Assembly: GCA_002280565.1 (NCBI GenBank)
Contig: NCEF01000003.1
Location: 1 to 64,000, forward strand
Reading direction: 5' to 3'
Length of the DNA: 64,000 nt
From: Sphingomonas sp. 32-66-10
GTDB taxonomy: Bacteria > Pseudomonadota > Alphaproteobacteria > Sphingomonadales > Sphingomonadaceae
Position 1 is the first letter of the stretch; each line of letters opens with the position of its first letter. The notes beneath the pieces are model-generated. The model was not told where the DNA came from. It saw only the letters and a program-made list of their open reading frames with translations, and ran no database searches. The position numbers and the translations under genes are program-made. This document shows, in pieces, positions 25,465 through 34,481 of the stretch.

Positions 25465-27198
25465 TTATTGCGGCCCCACATTCTTGACCCGGCCGAGCGC
25501 GGGCGGCTCCACCACCTGCCCGCGCGCGAACCACGCCTCCAGCGCGTCGAGATCCAGCACGCCGCCCGCGACGATCCGTCCGACCTTCAGCGTGGTGAAG
25601 CTGTCGCCGCCCCCGGCCAGAAACCCGTTCATCGCCACGCGATAGGTCGCCGCTGCATCGAGCGGCTTGCCTTGCACCAATGGTGCGAGGATTCGCTGAC
25701 CCTCGGGCCGCGACCGGTCGTAGCTGTAGGTCAGGCCCGACGGGAACAGCAGCTTGGGGCCGTCCGCGTTGGTGAATTGCTGCTCCAGCACCGCCAACAG
25801 CTGTGCACCGCTATATTCGCGGACCTGCAGGTTATTCCCGAACGGCTGGGTGGTGTAGAGATCGCCGAAGGTCACCGTACCATCCGCGGCAGGGGCGATC
25901 GACGCGCGCACGCCGCCGGGGTTCATCAGTGCGATCTGTGCCCCGTCCTTGCGCGTCGCGGCGAGCTGCGAATCGGCGATCAACAGGCCGAGCGGCGATT
26001 CGACCATCTCGCTATCCTCGTCGCGCAGGATCGGCGCGGACGCCCTCCCCACCGCGCGGCGCGCGAGCGGGGCAGCGGCGGCGGCGTAGCGCGCGACATG
26101 TGCCGCGACCGCCGGCTCGGCGGGATAGGTCGGGAAGGCCGGGTTCGCCTTGACCGGGCCGCCCGCGCTCACCGCACCATCGCCCTGCACGATCACCTGC
26201 CGCGCCGAGCGCGCCGACACCTTTTTCGTGGTCGGGTCGAAGGTCAGGTCAATGCCGGTCAGCATAACGCCATTATTGCCCGCGCTGGTCAGCAGCACCG
26301 GCCTGGCCGGGTTGGTCGCTGAATAATCGCAGACATAGGCACGGTGGGTATGGCCGGAGACAATCACGTCCACGCCGGGATCAAGCCGCTCCATGATGTC
26401 GAGGATCGGCCCTGACAGGCCGTCGCACTGGTTGGGCTGATCCGAGCGCGCGGGATAGCCGCCCTCATGCACCATCATGACGATCGCGTCGGCGCCCTGA
26501 GCCTTGAGCTGGGGGATCAGCGTGTTCGCGGTCTCCGCCTCATCGGCGAAGCGATAGCCGGTGATCCCCGCCGGATCGACATAGGTGCCGGTCATCCGCG
26601 TGGTCAGGCCGATAAAGCCGATCGTGATCTTGGTCTTGCCGGCACCGAACGTCTTGAGCCCGGTCGCGGGCATCAGGCTCTTGCCCGACGCATCCAGCGT
26701 GTTCCCGGCGAGATAGGTGTAGGACGCGCCCTTGAAGGGTTCGAGCTGGCATGGCTGCGCGATCGCATTCTTGTCGCATCCGCCCTGCTGGAGGCGCAGC
26801 AACTCCTTCGTCCCGCGATCGAATTCGTGGTTGCCGGCGGCATTGAACTCAAGGCCCGCCATGCTCAGCGCCTTGACCGTCGGTTCGTCGAGGAACAGCG
26901 ACGAGACAAGCGGGCTGGCGCTGGTCAGGTCGCCCGCCGCGACGACGACGTTGTTGGGGTTGCCTGCCTTGAGCGCCTTCACCGCCGAGGCGAAATAGGC
27001 CGCACCGCCCGCAGGCACCTTGACCGTCGTGCCGTCCGCCGCCTCCACGTCGATCGGCCGCGCCGGGGTTTCGAGCGCGCCGTGGAAATCGTTGAACGCG
27101 ATGATCCGCACGCTGACCGGCGCGGCCGGCGTCTCGGCCCGCTGCGCCGCGCAACCGCCCAGCGCCAGCCCGGCGAGCAATCCAACGATTCTGCGCAT
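25465..27198 (-). CDS. 5'-nucleotidase/UshA-type metallophosphatase lipoprotein
   Basis: 577 residues. Lipobox LALGGC gives a lipidated Cys16. The metallophosphatase domain (about 30-330) shows IIAFNDFHGALE, VVAAGDLTSASPL, FNAAGNHEFDRG, MVHEGG and VSGHTHRAYV; the 5'-nucleotidase C-terminal substrate domain (about 390-560) shows LMNPGGVRASI, FGNNLQVREYSGAQL and VAMNGFLAGGGDSF. Hydrolyses nucleotides outside the cytoplasm for phosphate/nucleoside salvage. It has all metal motifs. Confidence 0.93.
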   Translation of the reverse strand: MRRIVGLLAGLALGGCAAQRAETPAAPVSVRIIAFNDFHGALETPARPIDVEAADGTTVKVPAGGAAYFASAVKALKAGNPNNVVVAAGDLTSASPLVSSLFLDEPTVKALSMAGLEFNAAGNHEFDRGTKELLRLQQGGCDKNAIAQPCQLEPFKGASYTYLAGNTLDASGKSLMPATGLKTFGAGKTKITIGFIGLTTRMTGTYVDPAGITGYRFADEAETANTLIPQLKAQGADAIVMMVHEGGYPARSDQPNQCDGLSGPILDIMERLDPGVDVIVSGHTHRAYVCDYSATNPARPVLLTSAGNNGVMLTGIDLTFDPTTKKVSARSARQVIVQGDGAVSAGGPVKANPAFPTYPAEPAVAAHVARYAAAAAPLARRAVGRASAPILRDEDSEMVESPLGLLIADSQLAATRKDGAQIALMNPGGVRASIAPAADGTVTFGDLYTTQPFGNNLQVREYSGAQLLAVLEQQFTNADGPKLLFPSGLTYSYDRSRPEGQRILAPLVQGKPLDAAATYRVAMNGFLAGGGDSFTTLKVGRIVAGGVLDLDALEAWFARGQVVEPPALGRVKNVGPQ

Positions 27199-27245
27199 GT
27201 CATTCTCCCGGCGAGTCGTTCGCCGGTCAGGTAACAGCCTGCGCG

Positions 27246-28529
27246 TCAGCCGTCACCGACGCGTTCGATGTCGGCCCCGACGCCCTGCAGCTTTTCCTCG
27301 AGCCGCTCATAGCCGCGGTCGAGGTGATAGATGCGGCTGACCTGGGTCTCGCCCTCGGCAACGAGGCCGGCGAGGATCAGGCTCATCGATGCGCGAAGGT
27401 CCGTCGCCATCACCGGCGCACCGACCATGCGATCGACGCCGCGCACGACGGCGGTGCGGCCGCTGACGGTGATGTCCGCGCCCATGCGCGCCAGTTCGGG
27501 CACGTGCATGTAGCGGTTTTCGAAAATCGTCTCGGTCAGCACGCTGGCACCGTCGGCCTTGCACAGCATCGCCATGAACTGTGCCTGCATATCGGTTGCG
27601 AAGCCCGGATAGGGCGCGGTCGACAGGGTGATCGGCTTGAGCGGGCCGTCAGCGGCGACGCGGATGCCGTTCGCCTTTTCCTCGATGGTCACGCCAGCCT
27701 CGACCAGCGCATCGAGCGTCGCGCGCATGTCATCGGCCTTCGCCCCTTCGAGTACCACATCGCCGCCAGTGATCGCGGCGGCACAGGCATAGCTGCCCGC
27801 CTCGATCCGGTCGGGCATCACGGCATATGTCGCGCCGTGCAGCCGGTCGCGCCCCTCGATCGTCAGCGTCTCGGTACCGATGCCGTGGATTGAAGCGCCC
27901 ATTGCGACCAGCAGGTTGCACAGATCGACAATCTCCGGCTCGCGCGCGGCATTGTCGAGCACCGTGGTGCCGCGTGCGGTCGATGCCGCCATCACCGCAT
28001 TTTCGGTTGCGCCGACCGACACCACCGGGAAACGATAGTTGCCGCCGGCCAAGCGTCCGCCGGGAGCGGTCGCCTTCACATAACCCGCCGCGAGCTCGAT
28101 CTCCGCGCCCATCGCCTCCAGCGCCTTGAGATGCAGGTCGATCGGACGGTTGCCGATCGCGCAGCCGCCGGGCAGCGAGACGGTCGCCACGCCTTCGCGG
28201 CCCAGCAGCGGGCCGAGCACCAGGATCGATGCGCGCATCTTGCGCACGATGTCATAGGGTGCGACGGTGGAGGTCAGACGCGATGCGCGGACCGTGAGCA
28301 CGCGACCGAAATCGGTGGGCCGCGTCCCTTCGATCGCGGTCGAAGCGCCGAGTTCGTTGAGCAGATGCCCGAAACTGTCGGCATCGGCGAGACGCGGCAG
28401 GTTGCGCAGCGTCAGCGGCTCGTCGGTTAACAGCGCGCACGGCATGAGCGTCAACGCGGCGTTCTTCGCGCCGGATATAGCAATATTACCGGATAGGCGG
28501 TTTCCGCCGCGGATGAGAATACGGTCCAT
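27246..28529 (-). CDS. murA: UDP-N-acetylglucosamine 1-carboxyvinyltransferase MurA
   Basis: 427 residues, EPSP-synthase-like fold. Commits UDP-GlcNAc to peptidoglycan by adding enolpyruvate. Motifs: [20 protein letters not shown] (Lys22-type), the active-site loop [17 protein letters not shown] with the phosphoenolpyruvate-binding Cys (fosfomycin target), and [16 protein letters not shown]. Divergent from the Crp/Fnr gene, with a palindrome (28564-28581) in between. Confidence 0.96.
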   Translation of the reverse strand: MDRILIRGGNRLSGNIAISGAKNAALTLMPCALLTDEPLTLRNLPRLADADSFGHLLNELGASTAIEGTRPTDFGRVLTVRASRLTSTVAPYDIVRKMRASILVLGPLLGREGVATVSLPGGCAIGNRPIDLHLKALEAMGAEIELAAGYVKATAPGGRLAGGNYRFPVVSVGATENAVMAASTARGTTVLDNAAREPEIVDLCNLLVAMGASIHGIGTETLTIEGRDRLHGATYAVMPDRIEAGSYACAAAITGGDVVLEGAKADDMRATLDALVEAGVTIEEKANGIRVAADGPLKPITLSTAPYPGFATDMQAQFMAMLCKADGASVLTETIFENRYMHVPELARMGADITVSGRTAVVRGVDRMVGAPVMATDLRASMSLILAGLVAEGETQVSRIYHLDRGYERLEEKLQGVGADIERVGDG

Positions 28530-28563
28530 TGATGGGCTTCTATCGCTTCAAAGGGCGCGCGCA

Positions 28564-28581
28564 AGTGCGGCAGACCGCACT
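28564..28581. promoter_or_regulatory. Perfect palindrome between murA and crp-like gene (candidate operator)
   Basis: AGTGCGG (28564-28570) and CCGCACT (28575-28581) are perfect 7-bp arms with a 4-bp spacer. It lies 35 bp upstream of the murA start and 73 bp upstream of the crp-like start, a place where a repressor could act on either. The binding factor is unknown. Confidence 0.4.
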
Positions 28582-28653
28582 GCGGCTTGATCGACTTTAA
28601 TGCGCTGATTTTTCAGTGCTGCTTTGCAGGAGGAAGTTGGGGGAAGGGACAGA

Positions 28654-29316
28654 GTGTCAGGGAGTTGTTTCGCGGAAATCCTGGGCGAGCTGGTTAGGCT
28701 CGTACCGGGAGAACGGGCTGCGCTCGAACGGCTGGAGGAACGGCAACGCCATATCCGGCGTGGCGCGATCCTGCTGCGCGAGAATGAATCGGCGGATGAG
28801 CTGTATATTCTGCGCAAGGGACTGGTGATGAGCTATGTCCTGCTCGACGATGGCAGCCGCCAGATCCTGCGCTTTCACTTCCCCGGCGACGTGCTGGGCA
28901 TTTCCGGCATCGTCTACCGCGAATCTCCCGAAACCCTGTGCGCGCTGTCAGATTGCGTGGTCTGTCCGTTCGATCGCCAGGCGTTCAGCGCGCTATGTGT
29001 TGCGCATCCGCGCCTGTCCGCGCTGATCCTGGTGCTGTGCCAGATCGAGCGGGTGGCACTCACCGACCGGCTCGCCGCGTTGGGGCGGACTTCGGCCAAG
29101 GCGCGCGTCGCCGCACTGTTGCTCGAAATGCGCAACCGGCTGCGCGGGACCGACAAGACGATCGACAAGGCCTTCAACCTTGGCCTGGAAGAAGGGATGA
29201 TCGGGCGCGAGTCGGGCCGGGTCACGCTGATCGACGAAGCGGCGATGGCGCGCGCGGCGAATTATGTGAACCGCTATGAGGGGCTGGACCTCAGCTGGTT
29301 GCCAGAGCCGCGCTGA
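28654..29316 (+). CDS. Crp/Fnr-family protein lacking the helix-turn-helix
   Basis: 220 residues from GTG 28654, which has a gggaaggga ribosome binding site. Residues about 20-120 are a cyclic-nucleotide-binding-type domain (RRGAILLRENESADELYILR, FHFPGDVLGISGIVYRESPE) and 130-165 a long dimer helix (ALTDRLAALGRTSAKARVAA). Normally KAFNL-L is followed by about 20-25 residues of helix-turn-helix (TQEEIGD...HVNR-type) before EEGMIGR-SGRVTLIDE. Here AFNLGL runs directly into EEGMIGRESG (junction near 29187), in frame. Wing and tail are present. DNA binding should be lost unless the assembly is wrong. Confidence 0.88.
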   Translation: MSGSCFAEILGELVRLVPGERAALERLEERQRHIRRGAILLRENESADELYILRKGLVMSYVLLDDGSRQILRFHFPGDVLGISGIVYRESPETLCALSDCVVCPFDRQAFSALCVAHPRLSALILVLCQIERVALTDRLAALGRTSAKARVAALLLEMRNRLRGTDKTIDKAFNLGLEEGMIGRESGRVTLIDEAAMARAANYVNRYEGLDLSWLPEPR

Positions 29317-29356
29317 GTACATCGCCAGCGGGGCGGCGACATGGTAACCGATCGGC

Positions 29357-29833
29357 ATGGCTGACCCTGCGATCCTGAACTGGCGCCGCCTTGGCCCCGC
29401 GCTGACCAGTTCGGGCCAGCCGTCCGAGGCACAGCTCGCCGAAATTGCCGCGCTGGGCGTGAGCGAGATCATCAATCTCGGCCCGCATGCGCATGTGCAG
29501 GCGTTGCCCGACGAGGCCGCCAGCGTCACAGCACTGGGGATGCGCTATACCTATATCCCGGTCGATTTCGCCGCACCGACTGAGAGCGATTACGCCGCCT
29601 TTGCCGCCGCGATGGGCGAGGCACAGGCGGCGGGGCGAGCGGTGCATGTCCATTGCATCGTCAACGCGCGCGTCTCGGCCTTTTTCTACCGCTATCGCCG
29701 CAATGCGATCGGCGAAGCTGCCGCGCGTGCGGAGCTGGAGTCGGTATGGCAACCTGCCGGCGTGTGGGCCACGTTCATCGGCGATGCGCCGGTCGAGGGG
29801 GCGGACCACCGCTATCGCGGGCGGGACTACTGA
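29357..29833 (+). CDS. Protein-tyrosine-phosphatase-like protein (DSP superfamily, CX4R variant)
   Basis: 158 residues. Start LGPALTSSGQPSEAQLAEIA and INLGPHAHVQALPDE match the bacterial phosphatase-like family related to the beta-lactamase-hydrolase-like phosphatase domain. The P-loop reads VHVHCIVNARVSAF: the Cys is followed by four residues, not five, before the Arg. I believe this spacing occurs in this subfamily, so it is not called a mutation. It may act on small phosphorylated molecules or proteins. No operon partner. Confidence 0.75.
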   Translation: MADPAILNWRRLGPALTSSGQPSEAQLAEIAALGVSEIINLGPHAHVQALPDEAASVTALGMRYTYIPVDFAAPTESDYAAFAAAMGEAQAAGRAVHVHCIVNARVSAFFYRYRRNAIGEAAARAELESVWQPAGVWATFIGDAPVEGADHRYRGRDY

Positions 29834-29837
29834 ACCG

Positions 29838-30206
29838 CTACGCCTTTTCCAGCGTGCACTGCAGCGGGTGCTGGTTCTGTCGGGCGAAGTCCATGACCTG
29901 CGCGACCTTGGTCTCCGCGACCTCATAGCTGAACACGCCGCACACGCCGACGCCGCGCTGATGCACCTGCAGCATCACCCGTGTCGCCTCTTCCATGTCC
30001 ATCTTGAAGAAGCGCTGCAACACCAGCACGACGAACTCCATCGGCGTGTAATCGTCGTTGAGCATCAGCACGCGATAGGGGGTCGGCTTCTTGGTCTTGG
30101 CGCGCGTGCGGGTGACGACACCGGTGCCGGTGCCTTCGTCATCGTCGCGATCGGGATCGCCCATCGTGATCGGAGTCATCGGGGTCGTAGTGCGCAGCGC
30201 TGTCAT
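29838..30206 (-). CDS. clpS: ATP-dependent Clp protease adaptor ClpS
   Basis: 122 residues from ATG 30206. ClpS delivers N-degron substrates to ClpAP. The core is [20 protein letters not shown] with the substrate-binding Asn-Asp-Asp-Tyr-Thr segment, [20 protein letters not shown], and [18 protein letters not shown], ending [10 protein letters not shown]. The N-terminal 38 residues are a Thr/Asp-rich flexible extension. clpA is not adjacent here. Confidence 0.95.
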   Translation of the reverse strand: MTALRTTTPMTPITMGDPDRDDDEGTGTGVVTRTRAKTKKPTPYRVLMLNDDYTPMEFVVLVLQRFFKMDMEEATRVMLQVHQRGVGVCGVFSYEVAETKVAQVMDFARQNQHPLQCTLEKA

Positions 30207-30288
30207 GAGACTTGCGAAAATATGGCAGCGACCAGTCAAGGGCAAGGGGGGAGCGGCCCGGAGCCGCATTTCATTGCACCGGAACACG

Positions 30289-30320
30289 AAAAAGGGCGGC
30301 CGCGCATAGCGACCGCCCTT
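30289..30320 (-). terminator. Rho-independent terminator of phasin gene
   Basis: On the minus strand a stem of AAGGGCGG pairing with CCGCCCTT (30313-30320 with 30292-30299) is followed by a run of T (the aaaa at 30289-30292 on the plus strand). It lies 29 bp after the phasin stop. Confidence 0.85.
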
Positions 30321-30349
30321 GATCTGTTCCGTCAGGACCAATGGCCAGA

Positions 30350-31111
30350 TCAGGCCGCGGTCTTGATCTTCTCCATCGCGACCGCGACGCGGTTCGAGAC
30401 GGGCTGCGCGGCGTCGCCGGCCAGCTTGATGAACGCTTCGGTGTTCTTCGAGGTCTCGGCGACCATCGAATCGAACGCGGTGCGGACATAGTCGCTCTGC
30501 AGCTTGAAGAAATCGGCCGGCGACTTGACGGCGGCCAGGCTCTTCATCGTGGCGGTCGCCTGCTCGAACTGCTTGCGGCTATATTCGGCAGCGTCCTGAC
30601 CCATGGTCTCAAAGCCCTTGGCTGCGATCTTGCCGCTTTCCACCAGCGCTTCGACATTGCCCTTGGCCAGCTCGGTCATTTCGCCGACCAGCTTGGTGTT
30701 CTTTTCGACAGCGGCCTTCGCCTTGTCGTTCAGTTCGGCGAACATCGCCTGGCTCTTTTCAATGGCTTCCATGGTATAGATTCCCTTGCTTGCGGTGTCC
30801 GCCATCTGCGGGGCGGCGTCTTCGATAATCTCGGTTACAGGTGCAGCTGCCGTTTCAGCGGCTTCCGCGACAGTTTCGGCGACCGTCTCGACCACCGGTG
30901 CGGCCGCTTCGACGATCTCCGCGGCTTCGGCGACCGGCTCGGTCACGGCTTCAACGACCGGTTCGACCGGAGCCGTCACCGCCTCGACGACGGGTTCGGG
31001 CTTCGCTTCGACTACCGGAGCCGCCGCTGCGGCAACCTTGGGTGCGGCCTTTGCGGCCGGCGCCTTGGCTACCGGCTTCTTCGCCCCGGTACGCGGACCC
31101 TTGCTGGCCAT
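30350..31111 (-). CDS. Phasin family protein
   Basis: 253 residues from ATG 31111. The N-terminal 110 residues are an Ala/Pro/Glu/Val-rich, low-complexity stretch (repeats like VVEAV/VAEAAE). From about 120 comes a phasin domain: [40 protein letters not shown], and [20 protein letters not shown]. Phasins coat polyhydroxyalkanoate granules. It lies 90 bp downstream of the PHA synthase gene on the same strand, consistent with that role. Confidence 0.92.
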   Translation of the reverse strand: MASKGPRTGAKKPVAKAPAAKAAPKVAAAAAPVVEAKPEPVVEAVTAPVEPVVEAVTEPVAEAAEIVEAAAPVVETVAETVAEAAETAAAPVTEIIEDAAPQMADTASKGIYTMEAIEKSQAMFAELNDKAKAAVEKNTKLVGEMTELAKGNVEALVESGKIAAKGFETMGQDAAEYSRKQFEQATATMKSLAAVKSPADFFKLQSDYVRTAFDSMVAETSKNTEAFIKLAGDAAQPVSNRVAVAMEKIKTAA

Positions 31112-31201
31112 ATCGACGTCCTCGCTGCGATTATTGCAATGCAGCATATACGGCGATGCAACCCGGGTTTCAAGGGGCTTATTGTGCAGTGCACAAAAAA
31201 T

Positions 31202-33133
31202 TTAGCGGGTTCGAACGTACCGCCCGGGCGCTGCGCCGAGTTCCTTATTTACCCTAGGGATTCGGGCATTTTTTGCAGGGACGCGCTTGTCGTCGAGCGT
31301 TTCGATCCACTTGATCCAGTCGGGCCACCAGCTGCCTTTGGTCTCGACTGCACCTGCAACAAAATCGTCAAGATTTGCTGCGCCTGCCTCGTTGATCCAA
31401 TATTGATATTTGCCCGATGCGGGCGGATTGACGACCCCCGCAATATGCCCCGATCCGGCGAGCACGAAGCGGATGGGGCCGGCGAGATGTCCGGTCAGCT
31501 TCCACACGCTGCGCGGCGGGGCGATATGATCCTCACGCCCCGCCTGAACATAGGCAGGCGTGGTCACGCGGGTCAGGTCGATCGGCGTGCCCCCGATCGC
31601 CAGTGCCCCCGGCTGGATCAGCAGATTGTCGCGATACAGGTCGGAGAGATAGCTGGCATGCCACTTCGCCGGCAGGTTGGTGACGTCCGAATTCCAGTGG
31701 AGCAGGTCGAACGGGGTATATTCCTCACCCAACAGATAATTGCTGGTGACATAGTTCCAGATCAGGTCGCGGCCGCGCAGCAGGTTGAAGGTCGCGGCCA
31801 TGTAGCGCCCGTCGAGGAAGCCATCGCTAGTCAGCGACTGGATCAGTGCCAGCTGCTCGTCATCGACGAAGACGTTGAGGTCGCCCGCCTCGCTGAAATC
31901 GACCTGTGCGGTGAAGAAGGTCGCACTTTTGACCTTTGCCGCCTCGCCCCGCGCGGCGAGCACCGCCAGCGTCGCAGCGAGCGTGGTCCCGGCGACGCAA
32001 TAGCCGATCGCGTGAACGCTCTCGACGCCCAGCAGGTCGCGGATCGTGTCGATCGCGTCGATCTGCCCGCGCTCGACATAATCGTCCCAGACCACATCGG
32101 CCATGCTGGCATCGGCCGATTTCCACGACACGACGAACACCGTCAGCCCCTGCTCCACCGCCCAGCGGATGAAGCTCTTCTCGGGTGTCAAGTCGAGGAT
32201 GTAGAAGCGGTTGATCCACGGCGGGAAGATTACCAGCGGCGTTTCGAACACCGTGTCGGACGTCGGCGAATATTGGATCAGCTCATAGAGCGGGGTGCGC
32301 TTGACCACCCGGCCCGGCGTGGTCGCGATGTTTTCGCCGACCGCGAACGCCCCCTCGACCGTCTGGGTCATCTGCCCCTTGGACAGGTCGTTGAGGATGT
32401 GCGCGAGGCCCTTGAGCAGATTCTCGCCCTTGGTCTCGATCGTCCGTTCGAGCACCAGCGGGTTGGTCGCGGGGAAGTTGCTCGGGCTCATCGCGTCGAT
32501 GAACGCCTGCGTCGCAAAGCGCAGCTGATCCTTCTGCTTCGGAGTCAGCCCTTCGATCTGGTCGACGCCCTTGAGCAGGTGGCCGGACAGCGTGAGATAG
32601 CTCTGGCGGATGAAGTCGAACACCGGCTGTTCGCGCCATTGCGGTGCCTTGAACCGTTTGTCGCGCGCCTGTTCGGGGGTTTCCTCGAACTTCGGCGCCT
32701 TGGCGGGATCGAGGAAGCGCTGCCACAAGGTCATGGTGTCGGCCCAGAATTCCGCGCCCGCGCGCATCGCCGCGGCGGGATCGAGCGGCGGGCTGGCCGG
32801 CATCTGTGGCATCGCGGGCATATGGGCCGGCATATGCCCGGCCAGGTCCAGCCCCTGTTCCATCATCATCTGCTGCGCGCGCCCGAACACCCAGGTCCAG
32901 TGCTGAAAATCCTCCAGCGCCGGCGCGGCTGCGGTCGTCGCCTCGGGCTTGGGTGCCTTGGCCGCCTTGGGCTTGGGCTGGGGCGACCGTTTCGGCTTGG
33001 GCTCGGTCGCAGCATCTGCCTTGGGTGCGGCCGCAGCCTTTGGCTTGGCCGCCCGCTTGGGCTTTGCGGTCGTCGCGCTGGTCGGCTCAGGCTTCGTCTT
33101 TGCGGTCGTCGTCTTTTTCTTTGCCGTCGCCAC
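31202..33133 (-). CDS. phaC: Class I poly(R)-hydroxyalkanoate synthase PhaC
   Basis: 643 residues from GTG 33133, whose agaggagag ribosome binding site decides the start. An 80-residue Lys/Ala/Pro-rich N-terminal extension precedes the typical PhaC N-domain (WADTMTLWQRFLDPAKAPKF). The alpha/beta-hydrolase part has the lipase-like box GYCVAG with the catalytic Cys379, the Asp in AGREDHIAPPRSVWKL and the His in LAGSGHIAGVVNPP. It polymerises 3-hydroxyacyl-CoA. The phasin gene follows; the alanine-type aminotransferase is divergent. Confidence 0.95.
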   Translation of the reverse strand: MATAKKKTTTAKTKPEPTSATTAKPKRAAKPKAAAAPKADAATEPKPKRSPQPKPKAAKAPKPEATTAAAPALEDFQHWTWVFGRAQQMMMEQGLDLAGHMPAHMPAMPQMPASPPLDPAAAMRAGAEFWADTMTLWQRFLDPAKAPKFEETPEQARDKRFKAPQWREQPVFDFIRQSYLTLSGHLLKGVDQIEGLTPKQKDQLRFATQAFIDAMSPSNFPATNPLVLERTIETKGENLLKGLAHILNDLSKGQMTQTVEGAFAVGENIATTPGRVVKRTPLYELIQYSPTSDTVFETPLVIFPPWINRFYILDLTPEKSFIRWAVEQGLTVFVVSWKSADASMADVVWDDYVERGQIDAIDTIRDLLGVESVHAIGYCVAGTTLAATLAVLAARGEAAKVKSATFFTAQVDFSEAGDLNVFVDDEQLALIQSLTSDGFLDGRYMAATFNLLRGRDLIWNYVTSNYLLGEEYTPFDLLHWNSDVTNLPAKWHASYLSDLYRDNLLIQPGALAIGGTPIDLTRVTTPAYVQAGREDHIAPPRSVWKLTGHLAGPIRFVLAGSGHIAGVVNPPASGKYQYWINEAGAANLDDFVAGAVETKGSWWPDWIKWIETLDDKRVPAKNARIPRVNKELGAAPGRYVRTR

Positions 33134-33221
33134 GCGCCTCTCCTCTGGCTTGCCGCCCTGCCCCCTGTATAACGAGGCATCGCGCGCAGCGCACCACCCC
33201 GAGGAGCCGGAACCCAAGACG

Positions 33222-34427
33222 ATGTCCGAAGAATTCTACCGCATGAAGCGCCTGCCCCCCTATGTCATCGCCGAAGTCAACGCGATGCGGGCAGCGGCGC
33301 GCGCGGGCGGAGAGGACATTATCGACCTGGGCATGGGCAATCCCGACCTGCCCCCGCCCGACCATGTCATCGAAAAGCTGATCGAAGTCGCGCGCAAACC
33401 CGACGCGCATGGCTATTCGCAGTCCAAGGGCATTCCCGGCCTGCGCCGCGCCCAGGCGAATTATTATGGCCGCCGCTTCGGGGTCGATATCGACCCGGAC
33501 AGCGAGGTCGTGGTAACGATGGGGTCGAAAGAGGGGCTGGCCAGCCTTGCCACCGCGATCACCGCGCCGGGCGATGTCGTGCTCGCGCCGAACCCCAGCT
33601 ATCCGATCCACACCTTCGGCTTCATCCTCGCTGGCGCCACGATCCGCGCGGTGCCGACAACGCCCAATGAGGCCTATTTCGAAAGCCTTGAGCGCGCGAT
33701 CGCCTTCACCGTGCCGCGCCCGAGCATCCTGGTCGTCAACTATCCGTCCAACCCGACGGCAGAGACGGTCGACCTCGCTTTTTACGAGCGGCTCGTCGCC
33801 TGGGCGAAGGAAAACAAGGTGTGGATCCTGTCCGACCTTGCCTATTCGGAGCTGTATTTCGACGGCAAGCCGACGGTCTCGATCCTGCAGGTGCCAGGTG
33901 CCAAGGATATCGCGATCGAGTTTACCTCGCTGTCCAAGACCTATTCGATGGCCGGTTGGCGCATGGGCTTTGCGGTCGGCAACAAACAGCTGATCGCGGC
34001 GATGACGCGGGTGAAGTCGTACCTGGACTATGGTGCCTTCACCCCGATTCAGGCCGCCGCCTGCGCCGCGCTCAACGGTCCGCAGGATATCGTCGACAAG
34101 AACCGCCAGCTCTATCACAAGCGCCGCGACGTGCTGGTCGAAAGCTTTGGCCGCGCCGGGTGGGACATCCCGCCCCCGCCCGCGTCGATGTTTGCCTGGG
34201 CCCCGCTTCCGCCCGCACTTGCGCATCTTGGCAGTCTTGAGTTTTCCAAGCAGCTGCTGACCCATGCCAAGGTCGCGGTCGCGCCGGGCGTCGGCTATGG
34301 CGAGAATGGCGAAGGGTTCGTGCGCATCGCGATGGTCGAGAATGAACAAAGGCTGCGTCAGGCCGCGCGCAACGTGAAGAAATATCTCCAGTCGATGGGC
34401 GTCAACACCGGTGCGAAATCGGCATGA
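33222..34427 (+). CDS. PLP-dependent aminotransferase (alanine/LL-DAP-type, AlaC-like)
   Basis: 401 residues from ATG 33222. Class I/II fold: DIIDLGMGNPDLPPPDHVIE, YSQSKGIPGLRRAQANYYGR, NYPSNPTAETVD, and the PLP lysine in SLSKTYSMAGWRMGFAVGN. It ends VRIAMVENEQRLRQAARNVK. Similar to glutamate-pyruvate aminotransferase AlaC. The precise amino acid partner is not certain. A bidirectional terminator follows at once. Confidence 0.9.
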   Translation: MSEEFYRMKRLPPYVIAEVNAMRAAARAGGEDIIDLGMGNPDLPPPDHVIEKLIEVARKPDAHGYSQSKGIPGLRRAQANYYGRRFGVDIDPDSEVVVTMGSKEGLASLATAITAPGDVVLAPNPSYPIHTFGFILAGATIRAVPTTPNEAYFESLERAIAFTVPRPSILVVNYPSNPTAETVDLAFYERLVAWAKENKVWILSDLAYSELYFDGKPTVSILQVPGAKDIAIEFTSLSKTYSMAGWRMGFAVGNKQLIAAMTRVKSYLDYGAFTPIQAAACAALNGPQDIVDKNRQLYHKRRDVLVESFGRAGWDIPPPPASMFAWAPLPPALAHLGSLEFSKQLLTHAKVAVAPGVGYGENGEGFVRIAMVENEQRLRQAARNVKKYLQSMGVNTGAKSA

Positions 34428-34430
34428 CAA

Positions 34431-34462
34431 AAAAGGGGCGCCCCGTGCGGAGCGCCCCTTTT
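34431..34462. terminator. Bidirectional rho-independent terminator
   Basis: AAAAGGGGCGC (34431-34441) pairs perfectly with GCGCCCCTTTT (34452-34462), with a 10-nt loop. The A-tract and T-tract let it work in both directions, between the convergent aminotransferase and beta-barrel genes. Confidence 0.92.
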
Positions 34463-34481
34463 CGTTACCGATCCGAATGGA

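Noticed and set aside
28587..28600. Fnr-like site TTGATcgacTTTAA
   Set aside because: Only one half fits the consensus; too weak to call as a regulatory feature by itself.
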